Source of the DNA: CBDDIP01 sp965229005
Lineage (GTDB): Bacteria; Actinomycetota; Acidimicrobiia; Acidimicrobiales; Ilumatobacteraceae
Length of the DNA: 64,000 nt
NCBI GenBank assembly: GCA_965229005.1
Contig: CBDDIP010000002.1
Span: forward strand, 2,914,001 to 2,978,000
Direction of reading: 5' to 3'
Positions within the stretch are counted from its first letter, which is position 1, and each line of letters opens with the position of its first letter. The position numbers were made by a program, and so were the translations under genes. Shown one piece after another: positions 16,085 through 24,266 of this stretch. Below the pieces are notes generated by a model. The model was given only the letters and a program-made list of their open reading frames with translations, was not told the DNA's origin and ran no database searches.

Positions 16085-17341
16085 TCAGCCGGCGCGATCC
16101 AAGATCACCTGCAGCAGCACGTCGGCACCGGCGGTGACGTCGGCGGGCACGGTGTGCTCGGCGATGTTGTGCGAGAGGCCGTTGACGCTCGGCACGAAGA
16201 TCATCGATGTCGGGCAGACGCGTGCGAGCATCTGCGCGTCGTGACCGGCCCCGGAGGGCATGCGTCGTGTGCTGTGGCCGAGGCGCTGCGCCGTTGCCTC
16301 GACGAGATCGATCATGGTCGGGTCGAACTCGACCGGCTCGAAGCGGGCCAAGGTGTTGGTGGTGATGGCGACGCCTTCGGCGATCGCGAGCTCGTCGAGA
16401 CGGGCGTGGAGCATTGTCTCGGCGCGACGCAGCAGGGTCTCGTCGGTGTTGCGCAGGTCGACCGTGAGGACCGCCTCGCTGGGCACGACGTTGACGAGGT
16501 TGGGCGTCAGCTCGCAGCGCCCGACCGTGCCGACCTGCGTGCCACCGAGCTCGGCGGTGATGCCGCGCACGAACGTGACGATCTCGGCGGCCACGTAGCC
16601 GGGATCGTGTCGCAGGCGCATGGGCGTCGTGCCGGCGTGGGCCGACTGACCGACGACGTGCACCTCGGTCCACGAGATCCCCTGCACCCCGGTGACCGCA
16701 CCGATCGTGATGCCCTCGTCCTCCAGCACCGGCCCCTGCTCGATGTGCAGCTCGACGTAGGCGTGCGGGACGAGCGTCGACGGGCACGGCGTCGGGCCGG
16801 CGTAGCCGATGCGGCCGAGCTCGTCGCCCAGCCGGCTCCCGTCGTCGGCTGCGATCGCATCGAGCGCCTCCTCCAGCGCGAGCCCGCCGACGAAGACGAG
16901 GCTGCCGAGCATGTCCGGAGCGAAGCGGGCACCCTCCTCGTCGGTGAAGAACCCGACGGCGACCGGGTGGCGGGTCTGCACACCGTGCTGCTCCAGCGTC
17001 TCGATCACCTCGAGCCCGGCGAGCACGCCGAGGTTGCCGTCGAAGCGGCCGCCGGTGCGCACCGTGTCGATGTGCGAGCCGGTCATCACCGGCGCCGCGT
17101 CCGGATCGGTACCGGGGCGGACGCCGACCACGTTGCCGATCGCATCGATGGTCACCGACAACCCGAGGTCGTGCATCCACGCCATGACGAGATCGCGACC
17201 ATCGCGGTCGGCGTCGGTGAGCGCCAGCCGCGCATTGCCGCGCTCGCCGTTCGGGCCGAGCACCGCGCCGATCTCACCGAGCGCCTCCAGTCGCTGCCAC
17301 AGGCGCTCGCCGTTGACGCGCAGGTCGTCGTGCGCGCCCAT
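16085..17341 (-). CDS. M20-family amidohydrolase (N-carbamoyl amino acid/allantoate amidohydrolase type)
   Basis: The 418-residue product belongs to the dinuclear-zinc M20 subfamily of beta-ureidopropionases, N-carbamoyl-L-amino acid hydrolases and allantoate amidohydrolases. Metal ligands are H90 (G-S-H-I-D-T), D101 (G-R-F-D-G), E135/E136 (T-D-E-E-G) and H199 (H-I-E-Q-G-P); G-A-G-H-D-A-Q and a C-terminal E-H-T complete the family pattern. It hydrolyses a ureido or amidino group, the last step of pyrimidine, hydantoin or creatinine breakdown. It starts 19 bp after the creatininase stop and is probably co-transcribed. Substrate is inferred from family and neighbours only. Confidence 0.88.
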   Translation of the reverse strand: MGAHDDLRVNGERLWQRLEALGEIGAVLGPNGERGNARLALTDADRDGRDLVMAWMHDLGLSVTIDAIGNVVGVRPGTDPDAAPVMTGSHIDTVRTGGRFDGNLGVLAGLEVIETLEQHGVQTRHPVAVGFFTDEEGARFAPDMLGSLVFVGGLALEEALDAIAADDGSRLGDELGRIGYAGPTPCPSTLVPHAYVELHIEQGPVLEDEGITIGAVTGVQGISWTEVHVVGQSAHAGTTPMRLRHDPGYVAAEIVTFVRGITAELGGTQVGTVGRCELTPNLVNVVPSEAVLTVDLRNTDETLLRRAETMLHARLDELAIAEGVAITTNTLARFEPVEFDPTMIDLVEATAQRLGHSTRRMPSGAGHDAQMLARVCPTSMIFVPSVNGLSHNIAEHTVPADVTAGADVLLQVILDRAG

Positions 17342-17380
17342 CAGCGTCCGAAGTCGCCCGTCATCGCCCGAAGTCGAACG
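17341..17380. repeat. imperfect 20-bp tandem duplication at a gene junction
   Basis: The blocks 17341-17360 and 17361-17380 match at 16 of 20 positions. Each contains TCA, the reverse complement of a TGA stop, so the end of the creatininase gene appears duplicated just before the M20 gene start. Confidence 0.6.
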
Positions 17381-18134
17381 TCGACACTTCTCGCAACGCC
17401 TCGCCGAAGTTGCGCACCGCTCCCTCGAACAACGTCTTGCCGAGCGTCGGATCCGCTTGGGTCGGGTCGCCGATGTAGCCGTCGGGGAAGAAGTCGTTGC
17501 TCAGCCAGCCGAAGCTGACCCGGCCACCGAATCGCACGTGACTGTTCTCGGCGAGGCGCTCCGGCACGCGCCGTTCGACGCTCGACAGGTCGACGAGCTC
17601 TGGCGCCAGGTGGAGCATGATCGACGTCTCGTCGATGCCGCCGTGCACGCCCATCCCGAGCTCCGCGGCCGGCGACACACCGCCCTGGTCGGCCGGCATC
17701 CCGGGGTGGGTGAGGAACGTCATCAACCCGTGATTGAGCCGGATCTCGCGCAGCGCCACGCCGAGCAGCGCGCTGTTGCCACCGTGCCCGTTGAGGAACA
17801 CCAGCCGCTTGGCCGGCGTGGTCGCGATGCAGCGCCCGATGTCGTCGAGCACGGCCAGCAACGTCGTCGCACTCAGCCACACCGTCCCGGGCGACCACGC
17901 GTGTTCATTCGACTTCGTGTACTGGAGGGTGGGCAGCAGCCACGCGTCGAGCTCGTCGCCGACATCTTCGATGGTTGCTTCGGCCACCGCGGTGGCGACC
18001 ACGGAGTCGGTCGACAGTGGCAGGTGCGGCCCGTGCTGCTCGATCGCGCCCAGCGGCTGGACCAGGATGCTGTGCTCGGTGAGGCGGGCGCCCACCTCAG
18101 GACCGCGCAGGTCGGCGAACGATCGGTGCGTCAC
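17361..18134 (-). CDS. creatininase-family amidohydrolase
   Basis: The 257-residue protein has the creatininase/creatinine amidohydrolase core: P-L-G-A-I-E-Q-H-G with E32 and H34, then D43, H117 in N-G-H-G-G-N, and H164 plus E169 in V-H-G-G-I-D-E. These are the metal ligands and catalytic residues of the family. Relatives open the creatinine ring, deformylate formamidopyrimidines (ArfB) or modify peptides (MftE), so the family name does not fix the reaction. The start is GTG at 18134 with TAACGT six bases upstream. It is followed by the M20 amidohydrolase gene, which suggests sequential C-N bond hydrolysis. Confidence 0.88.
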   Translation of the reverse strand: MTHRSFADLRGPEVGARLTEHSILVQPLGAIEQHGPHLPLSTDSVVATAVAEATIEDVGDELDAWLLPTLQYTKSNEHAWSPGTVWLSATTLLAVLDDIGRCIATTPAKRLVFLNGHGGNSALLGVALREIRLNHGLMTFLTHPGMPADQGGVSPAAELGMGVHGGIDETSIMLHLAPELVDLSSVERRVPERLAENSHVRFGGRVSFGWLSNDFFPDGYIGDPTQADPTLGKTLFEGAVRNFGEALREVSTFDFGR

Positions 18135-18140
18135 GAGCGC

Positions 18141-18146
18141 ACGTTA
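18141..18146 (-). promoter_or_regulatory. -10 hexamer TAACGT of a probable leaderless promoter
   Basis: Six bases before the GTG at 18134, supporting a leaderless GTG start for the creatininase gene. Confidence 0.55.
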
Positions 18147-18168
18147 CTGCCGCGACCGCGCGCCAGGA

Positions 18169-18174
18169 CAGAAT
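18169..18174 (+). promoter_or_regulatory. possible -10 hexamer CAGAAT
   Basis: Six bases before the ATG at 18181. It matches the xAnnnT form but lacks the first T. Confidence 0.35.
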
Positions 18175-18180
18175 GAGCCG

Positions 18181-19752
18181 ATGCCGACGAACAGCTCCGC
18201 GAACGATTACGACGCGATCGTGATCGGCGCCGGGCACAACGGTCTCGTGTGCGCTGCGTACCTTGCCAAGGCGGGACGGCGCACGCTGTTGATCGAGGCT
18301 CGCGAGGGCGTCGGTGGCACCGCCGCGACCGAGGCGTTCGGTGGGGCGATGGTCAACATCTGCAACTGCGACCACATCACGTTCCGCACCACGCCGGTGA
18401 TCGACGAGCTCGGCCTCGCCGGTCATGGTCTGCGCTACATCGACGTCGAGCCGGCCGGGATCAACATGTCGTGGGCCGGCGGTCCCGCGTGGCTCGGTCA
18501 CCACGACCTCGAGGCGACGATCGACGAGCTCGGTCGCACCTACCCGGGCGAGATCGACGGCTACCGCCGCTACGTCGCCGCGGCGATGCCCGCGGTGCGG
18601 ATGATCTTCGACGCCGCCAACGACCCACCCACCATCCGCGGGATCGGACGCAAGGTGCTGTCCAAGCGCGGGCGCGGCGTCAGCACGCTGCTGCGCTGGA
18701 GCCGGCGCAGCGCCGCCGACATCATGCGCGAGTTCTTCACCGCCGAAGCGCTGCGCGGCCCGGCCCTGGCCACCGGGCCGATGGTGTGGGGCATCTCACC
18801 CGAGACGCCCGGCAGCGGGCTCGGAGCGCTGACCTACGCCATTCGCCACGTCGGCCGACTCGGGCGCCCGGTCGGTGGCAGTGGCATGGTGCCCGACACG
18901 CTGCAGCAGGCGTTCGCCGCGTCCGGCGGCGAGCTGCGCCTGTTGACCAAGGTCACGGCGATCACATGCGAGGGTCCACGGGTACGTGGTGTCAGCCTCG
19001 ACGACGGCACCGAGGTGACGGCCGCCGTGGTGGTATCGGCGTGCAACCCGCACGACACCTTCCTCGCCTGGTTGACCAACCCGCCGCCGCAGGCGAATGG
19101 ACTGGTCGAGCGGTGGCGAGCGATCCCCCATGACGACGGCTACGAGTCGAAGATCGATGCCATCGTCGACGAGGTGCCAGTCCTCCGCGCCCTCGGCGAT
19201 CGAGGCACGGCGGCGATGATGGGCGCGACCGCGATCATCGCTCCCCCGCTGGCCGACATGCACCGCGGCCACGCACTGATGCGCCAGGGCGCGGTGCTCG
19301 ATCAGCCGGCGATGCTCGTCAACCTGCCGACCGTGCTCGATCCGTCGATGGCCGTCATGTCGAACGAAGGGTCCACGGGCAAGCACGTCTTCAGCCTGGA
19401 AGCGCTGTACACGCCGTACGGCCTGGCCGGCGGATGGGCAGGCAGCTCGGAGCCGAAGCGCTGGCTGGACCAGTTCGCCACGCTCGTCGGTCCCGGCTTC
19501 CTGGACTCCCTCGGCGAGTGGCGGGCGATGACGCCCGATCGCTACGAGCGCGAGTTCCACCTCCCGCACGGCCATGCGACGAGCTTCGCCGGCGGGCCGC
19601 TGGCCGCGCTGCGCAACAAGAACCCGGAGCTCACCCGCTACGAGACCCCGGTGGACGGGCTGTTCCTCACCGGCGCGGCCACGTTCCCCGGCGCCGGCGT
19701 GTGGGGCGCCAGCGGCCGCAACACCGCCCTCACCGTCCTCGCCCGTTCCTAG
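18181..19752 (+). CDS. FAD-dependent phytoene-desaturase-like oxidoreductase
   Basis: The 523-residue flavoprotein begins with a dinucleotide-binding fold, V-I-G-A-G-H-N-G-L at 14-22 followed by the acidic end of the second strand (L-I-E-A-R) and G-V-G-G, the pattern of CrtI/PYROXD2-like amine and carotenoid oxidoreductases. The C-terminal block F-L-T-G-A-A-T-F-P-G-A-G-V is the second FAD contact. No carotenoid synthesis genes lie nearby, so a carotenoid role is not supported. It is divergent from the creatininase gene and 28 bp upstream of the superoxide dismutase gene. An oxidase role that produces reactive oxygen next to SOD is possible but speculative. Confidence 0.8.
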   Translation: MPTNSSANDYDAIVIGAGHNGLVCAAYLAKAGRRTLLIEAREGVGGTAATEAFGGAMVNICNCDHITFRTTPVIDELGLAGHGLRYIDVEPAGINMSWAGGPAWLGHHDLEATIDELGRTYPGEIDGYRRYVAAAMPAVRMIFDAANDPPTIRGIGRKVLSKRGRGVSTLLRWSRRSAADIMREFFTAEALRGPALATGPMVWGISPETPGSGLGALTYAIRHVGRLGRPVGGSGMVPDTLQQAFAASGGELRLLTKVTAITCEGPRVRGVSLDDGTEVTAAVVVSACNPHDTFLAWLTNPPPQANGLVERWRAIPHDDGYESKIDAIVDEVPVLRALGDRGTAAMMGATAIIAPPLADMHRGHALMRQGAVLDQPAMLVNLPTVLDPSMAVMSNEGSTGKHVFSLEALYTPYGLAGGWAGSSEPKRWLDQFATLVGPGFLDSLGEWRAMTPDRYEREFHLPHGHATSFAGGPLAALRNKNPELTRYETPVDGLFLTGAATFPGAGVWGASGRNTALTVLARS

Positions 19753-19768
19753 CCCGACGCATCGGGAG

Positions 19769-19774
19769 TACCGT
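19769..19774 (+). promoter_or_regulatory. -10 hexamer TACCGT of a probable leaderless promoter
   Basis: Six bases before the ATG at 19781, within the 28-bp gap after the flavoprotein gene. It would give the dismutase its own transcript. Confidence 0.6.
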
Positions 19775-19780
19775 TCGGGC

Positions 19781-20383
19781 ATGAGCGCGCCGTACGAACT
19801 GCCAGAGCTGGACTACGAGCCGGGAGCGTTGGAGCCGCACCTCAGCGCCAAGATCGTCGAACTGCACCACGGCAAGCACCACGCCGCATACGTCGCCGCC
19901 GCCAACGCCACACTGGACAAGATCGCCGCAGCACGCGAGGCGAACGACTTCGGCGCCATCGTCGGGTTGGAGAAGGCGCTCGCCTTCAACCTCGGTGGCC
20001 ACGTGCTGCACTCGATGTACTGGACCAACCTGTCACCGGACGGCGGCGGGCGGCCCGAGGGCGAACTGGCAGCGGCGATCGACGACCAGTTCGGTTCCTT
20101 CGACGCCTTCCAAGCGCAGTTCTCGCAGGTGACCACGCTCGTGCAGGGCTCCGGCTGGGGCCTCCTGTCCTACGAGCCCCTCGGCCAGCGGCTGATCATC
20201 GAGCAGCTCGAGGTGCATCACCAGAACACCACGCTCGGCGTCGTGCCGATCCTGGCCATCGACGCCTGGGAGCACGCCTACTACCTCCAGTACGAGAACC
20301 GCCGCGCCGACTACGTCACGGCCATCTGGAACATCATCCACTGGCCCGACGTCGCCGCCCGACTCGCCGACGCAAGTCTCTAG
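19781..20383 (+). CDS. sodA: superoxide dismutase, Mn/Fe family (probably Mn)
   Basis: The 200-residue enzyme converts superoxide to oxygen and hydrogen peroxide. Metal ligands are H29 (E-L-H-H-G-K-H-H), H77 (H-S-M-Y-W), D161 and H165 in the signature D-A-W-E-H-A-Y-Y. The G-G-H-V-L-H-S and T-N-L-S-P context resembles manganese enzymes more than iron enzymes, so Mn is the better guess, although a cambialistic enzyme is possible. No signal peptide, hence cytosolic. A long in-frame extension upstream is spurious. Confidence 0.93.
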   Translation: MSAPYELPELDYEPGALEPHLSAKIVELHHGKHHAAYVAAANATLDKIAAAREANDFGAIVGLEKALAFNLGGHVLHSMYWTNLSPDGGGRPEGELAAAIDDQFGSFDAFQAQFSQVTTLVQGSGWGLLSYEPLGQRLIIEQLEVHHQNTTLGVVPILAIDAWEHAYYLQYENRRADYVTAIWNIIHWPDVAARLADASL

Positions 20384-20653
20384 GGATCGCTTGGGCGCCG
20401 GTCACTCGTCCTCGCTGCGCCTCTCGCTCGTACCCGACCATCCCCCACAGCCCAGCCCGAACCGCGCGTCGATTGCTCCTTGCGCCAGCCCGAGGCGCAG
20501 CACATCGGCGGAGACGCCCGCTCGATTCTGGGCGGGGATCTTCTCGGAACCCGAGAACGAGCCCGCCCGGAGTGTGCGTGCGCCGGGAACTGGGCGGCCT
20601 GGTGACCGTGTGCCGGCGACGCGGCCACCCAGAAGCGCGGCCGGACGGCCTTG
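20384..20653. other. 270-bp intergenic region between convergent genes
   Basis: No gene is supported on either strand. It holds palindrome copy B (20530-20568) and a second, longer-looped inverted repeat (20590-20632, arms matching at 9 of 10 positions). Confidence 0.6.
20530..20568. repeat. 39-bp intergenic palindrome, copy B
   Basis: Outer arms GGGCGGG and CCCGCCC enclose inner arms TTCTCGG and CCGAGAA around an AAC loop. Same length and architecture as copy A at 2427-2465. Arm changes between the copies mostly keep pairing, which argues for a conserved structure. A further inverted repeat (CTGGGCGGCC / GGCCACCCAG) follows at 20590-20632. Confidence 0.7.
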
Positions 20654-21148
20654 CTACGCGTCGGCGACGGACCAGTCGCGCTTGGCGACGGGGGGCTTGT
20701 CGCTCCAGGGGAAGTTGATCCACATGTCGGTGCGCTTCCACACGTAGTCGCACTGCACGACCGAGTGGGACTTCTCGTACAGCACGGCGGTGCGCACCTC
20801 GCCGACCTTGCCCTCGCAGAACTGCTGGACGCTGCGCAACGTGTGGCCGGTGTCGGCAACGTCGTCGGCGATCAGGATGCGGGCGTCACCGAGATCGACG
20901 AAGTCGGGGGCCGGCGGCAGGATCCGGGGCACCTCGAGTCGCTCGTCGACACCCGTGTAGAACTCGACGTTCATCGTGTACACGTTCTTCACCGACAGCG
21001 CGTAGCCAAGGGCGCCACCGATGAGCAGGCCACCGCGAGCGATCGACAGGATCATGTCGGGCTCGTAGTCGTCGGCCACCATCTGGGCGATCTCGCGGGT
21101 GGCTGAACCGAACAGCTCCCACGTCAAGACTTCGCGCTCGTTGGACAC
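20654..21148 (-). CDS. purine-type phosphoribosyltransferase
   Basis: The product (164 residues from the GTG at 21148) shows the type I phosphoribosyltransferase fold: S-I-A-R-G-G-L-L after the first strands and the PRPP-binding loop I-L-I-A-D-D-V-A-D-T-G-H-T-L. It should join a base, probably a purine such as xanthine, guanine or hypoxanthine, to PRPP. The GTG start at 21148 places V-L-T-W-E-L-F-G near the N-terminus, as I recall for actinobacterial relatives, and has AGAAGG upstream; a TTG at 21202 in the same frame is an alternative. Base specificity is not readable. Confidence 0.82.
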   Translation of the reverse strand: MSNEREVLTWELFGSATREIAQMVADDYEPDMILSIARGGLLIGGALGYALSVKNVYTMNVEFYTGVDERLEVPRILPPAPDFVDLGDARILIADDVADTGHTLRSVQQFCEGKVGEVRTAVLYEKSHSVVQCDYVWKRTDMWINFPWSDKPPVAKRDWSVADA

Positions 21149-21263
21149 CGCGTACCGACCCTTCTGCTGCTCGAATCTGTTGCCCGATGACTGCCCGAGC
21201 AACCTAACCGACGAGCGGGAGCCGGTGAAACCGGCTCCCGCTCGCGATCAGATCAACGACCGG

Positions 21264-24200
21264 TCAGACGACGACGTCGACGGCGGTGACGCCGATCCAC
21301 TGCGTGCCATCGGTGTGGATGACGGCACCGAGGTACTCACCGGGAGCGAGGCCGCTCCAGCCGACGGTCAACGTGCCGCTGGTGGCGGTCACAGCGGCCG
21401 GCACCGGCGGAACGACAGCGAGGCTGCCCCCGCCCGTGAGCGGCACGTCCCACTTGTCGATCGAGTACGGCGTCGCCGGAGCAGGAACCGCCCAACCGTG
21501 GACGACGAGCGTGTAGTCGCCATCAGCGGGTGTCACCAGATCGATCTGCTCGTCGGTGCCGGCACTGGTGCTCTGGGCGACGACGTTGCCGTCACCGTCG
21601 AACAGGTACAGGTCGAGGTCGAGATCGCCGGGGACGACGATCTTCAACCGGAAGTACGCCGAGCCGGCGATGTGGATCGGGATCAGATCGACGCCGCTGC
21701 CGTCGTCACCGCTCGGGAACGTCGCGTCCGGGTCCTGATCGATGGTGCCGGCGATCGGCGCCGACGGGACCAGACCGAACACGGCCGGGACGTAGGTGCC
21801 GGTGTAGCCGAACTTCAACGGGATCGCCGCCGTTCCGGTGGCGCCGGTGCCATCGACCTCGGCGGGCGCCGCCAGTTGCGTGCCCTTCACGGCGATCGCG
21901 CTGCGTGCGGCGTAGCCACTGCCACGCCACGTCAGCGAACCGTCGCGCCACTCGCCGGGGGTGCCCTTGCCGTTGTTGACGATGCTCATCGTGAACGTCG
22001 CGCTCGCACCCGGCTGCAGGGTGATGGTGCTCGGCGACACGGTGACCTTGTAGCCCTTCGGCGCCTTCACCTCGGCCTTGAGGGTGATCTTCTTCGAGGC
22101 CACGCTGGTGATGGTGCGCACGATGGTTTCCGAACCAGCGAGCTGCGAGACGCCGATCGACGGGTAGTTCAGGTCCACCGCTCGCGTCGGCACGCCGAGG
22201 TCGGCCAGCTGAGCGCAGGCCTGCACCGGGTCGAAGCCGACGAACGCCAGCAGCAGCGGCTCCGTGTCGCAGCCGAAGCCGAGGTAGTCGAAGGTTCCCG
22301 CGTCGTACACGATGCCCGGATCGAACGGCGTGTTCTTCTGACCCGGCTTGCCAGGAGCTGCCTCACCGGCACCCATGGCGAACGGACCAGCCTGGGTCTT
22401 GCGGTTGTTGTCGACGACCTTGGTGTTGGCCGTGGTCATCAGTGCCGACTTGGCGGCAGCGGACGACCAGTCAGGGTGCACCTGGCGGAGCAGGGCGTAG
22501 ATGCCGGCCACCTGCGGGCTGGACATCGACGTGCCGGCGATTGCCTGGAACAGCTGACCGGACGGCTGGGTGTCGCCCGACGGCATCGGCGTGTTGCCGG
22601 CCAGGATCTGCAGACCCGGGGCGGTGATGTCCGGCTTGATGATGCTCTCGGCGGTCGGGTTCGGGCCACGAGACGAGAAGATCGTCATGCTCGGCGCCGG
22701 CTGCCAGGTGGAGATGTTCCCCGTGACCAAGCTCGCCTTCGGCGTGCGCGCCTTGGCGATGTACGACTTGACCTTCAGGCCCACGCTGTTGTCGACCATC
22801 ACGGTCGGCACGAAGAAGTTGTCGCTGAACAGGTTGTCGTCGTTGCTGTTGTTGTACAGCACCATGCCGGCGCCGCCGGCCTCGGAGACCGCGAGGCTCT
22901 TGTCGATGCGACCGTTTCCGCCACGTCGGCACAGCACGATCTTGCCGGCGACCTTCGACGGATCGAGATCGCCGGGGATGCACAGCTCGCTGCCCGCCGT
23001 TCCGGCGTCGATGATGCCGATCTTGTTGGTGCCTCGAGTGATCGACGAGCCCTTGAAGGTCTGGCCGTTGTCGAGGCGGATCGAGCCCTCGTAGAAGCGC
23101 TTCTGCGTGTTGGCGCCGACCGCGGTGACCCACGGGACGTCGGCGGGACCACCGATGGTGCTGGCGCCGGGGCCGTCGTTGCCGGCCGAGGTGGCCACCC
23201 AGATGCCCGCATCAGCGGCGAAGAGGTACTCGATGGCGTCGCCACCGATCAGGCTGGGGCCGCCGCCGACCGAGTAGTTGATGACGTCGACGCCGTCGGC
23301 GATGGCCTGGTCGATCGCCGCCATGATGTCGGAGGTGTAGCCACCGAGGGCGCCGAGCGCCTTGTAGGCGATGATCTGCGCCTTCGGGGCGATGCCCGAG
23401 GTGGTGCCGACGTAGCGGCCGAAGATCGTTGCCCGAACGTTGGCGTTGCCCGCCGCGGTGGAGGCGGTGTGGGTGCCGTGGCCCTCGTCGTCACGAGCGG
23501 TGCCGTACTCGCCCGGGCCGAAGCCCGTGAGCGCACCGTAGGTGTCGAGGAAGGAGCGAGCACCGACGAGCTTGTTGTTGCACGTGAACGGCACGTCGCC
23601 GGGCACGGCACTGCCGAACTCGCAGGCCGAACGGTCGCTCGTGTCGAGCGGGGTGTGCGGGGCGAGCGTGCCGTCATCGGCGAACATCGGCTGCTCGGGC
23701 CAGATGCCCGAGTCGATGACGCCGACGGTGACGCCGGTGCCGTTGATGCCCTTCGACCACAGACCGTTCCGACCGGAGATGCCGAGGTAGCTGGCCGTCG
23801 AGGCATCGTCGTTGGAGTCCCACCAGCTGCCGCCTCCGCCGGAACCGGAGCCCTTCGAGCTGGTCGTGCGCAACACGTCGGGGATGACGAGGGCGACCTT
23901 CGGGTTGCCGGCAAGGCGCTCCGCGGCTTCGTGACTGAGGATCGCCGAGAAGCCGTTGACGGCGTTGGTGAAGTCCTGGACCTTGGTCTTGGTGCTGGCA
24001 CCGACTTCACGCAGGACCTGATCGTGGCTGGCGTCGAGCGCGTCGGCCTTGGCCTCGGCGGCCGGAGTGCCCAGCAGCTCAGGTGCGATGGTGGGCACCA
24101 GCGGGTCGGCCGTGAGCACGACGATGTAGCTGCCGGTGTCGCTGACCGGCACGTCCTTGGTCGGTGCGCCTGCCGGATCATCCGCGGGCGAAGCGCCCGT

Positions 24201-24266
24201 CGAGCCGATCGGTAGGCATGCCAGTGCGAATGCGCCGATGCCGGCGACTGCCATCCACTTCTTCAC
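21264..24266 (-). CDS. secreted subtilisin-like serine protease (S8) with propeptide, PA insert and C-terminal domains
   Basis: This 1000-residue exported protease has a signal peptide (about 1-25), an I9-type propeptide (about 45-135), a Gly/Ser linker, and a catalytic domain with D185 (V-I-D-S-G), H263 (G-H-G-T-H-T) and S580 (G-T-S-M-S-S-P). The long gap between His and Ser holds a PA domain (about 390-500), the layout of plant-type and bacterial PA subtilases. After it come a Fn3-like domain and a C-terminal beta domain with D-L-D-L-D-L-Y-L-F-D-G-D-G, probably PPC-like. It degrades extracellular protein. The start is GTG at 24266 behind AGGGAGG. A palindromic operator-like site lies upstream at 24409-24424. 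Confidence 0.93.
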   Translation of the reverse strand: MKKWMAVAGIGAFALACLPIGSTGASPADDPAGAPTKDVPVSDTGSYIVVLTADPLVPTIAPELLGTPAAEAKADALDASHDQVLREVGASTKTKVQDFTNAVNGFSAILSHEAAERLAGNPKVALVIPDVLRTTSSKGSGSGGGGSWWDSNDDASTASYLGISGRNGLWSKGINGTGVTVGVIDSGIWPEQPMFADDGTLAPHTPLDTSDRSACEFGSAVPGDVPFTCNNKLVGARSFLDTYGALTGFGPGEYGTARDDEGHGTHTASTAAGNANVRATIFGRYVGTTSGIAPKAQIIAYKALGALGGYTSDIMAAIDQAIADGVDVINYSVGGGPSLIGGDAIEYLFAADAGIWVATSAGNDGPGASTIGGPADVPWVTAVGANTQKRFYEGSIRLDNGQTFKGSSITRGTNKIGIIDAGTAGSELCIPGDLDPSKVAGKIVLCRRGGNGRIDKSLAVSEAGGAGMVLYNNSNDDNLFSDNFFVPTVMVDNSVGLKVKSYIAKARTPKASLVTGNISTWQPAPSMTIFSSRGPNPTAESIIKPDITAPGLQILAGNTPMPSGDTQPSGQLFQAIAGTSMSSPQVAGIYALLRQVHPDWSSAAAKSALMTTANTKVVDNNRKTQAGPFAMGAGEAAPGKPGQKNTPFDPGIVYDAGTFDYLGFGCDTEPLLLAFVGFDPVQACAQLADLGVPTRAVDLNYPSIGVSQLAGSETIVRTITSVASKKITLKAEVKAPKGYKVTVSPSTITLQPGASATFTMSIVNNGKGTPGEWRDGSLTWRGSGYAARSAIAVKGTQLAAPAEVDGTGATGTAAIPLKFGYTGTYVPAVFGLVPSAPIAGTIDQDPDATFPSGDDGSGVDLIPIHIAGSAYFRLKIVVPGDLDLDLYLFDGDGNVVAQSTSAGTDEQIDLVTPADGDYTLVVHGWAVPAPATPYSIDKWDVPLTGGGSLAVVPPVPAAVTATSGTLTVGWSGLAPGEYLGAVIHTDGTQWIGVTAVDVVV

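Noticed and set aside
9787..18134. Assignment as the Rut pyrimidine pathway or a classical creatinine operon
   Set aside because: Only the first enzyme resembles a Rut component by family, and creatinase, sarcosine oxidase and hydantoinase are missing. Family names alone do not prove the substrate.
20384..20653. Riboswitch or small RNA upstream of the phosphoribosyltransferase
   Set aside because: The region is downstream, not upstream, of both flanking genes, and its structure is explained by the palindromic repeats.
21099..24215. Open frame of 1038 codons on the plus strand opposite the subtilase gene
   Set aside because: The protein is Asp/Arg/Val-rich without any domain and mirrors the G+C-biased third positions of the real gene. 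The subtilase on the other strand has a signal peptide and complete catalytic triad.
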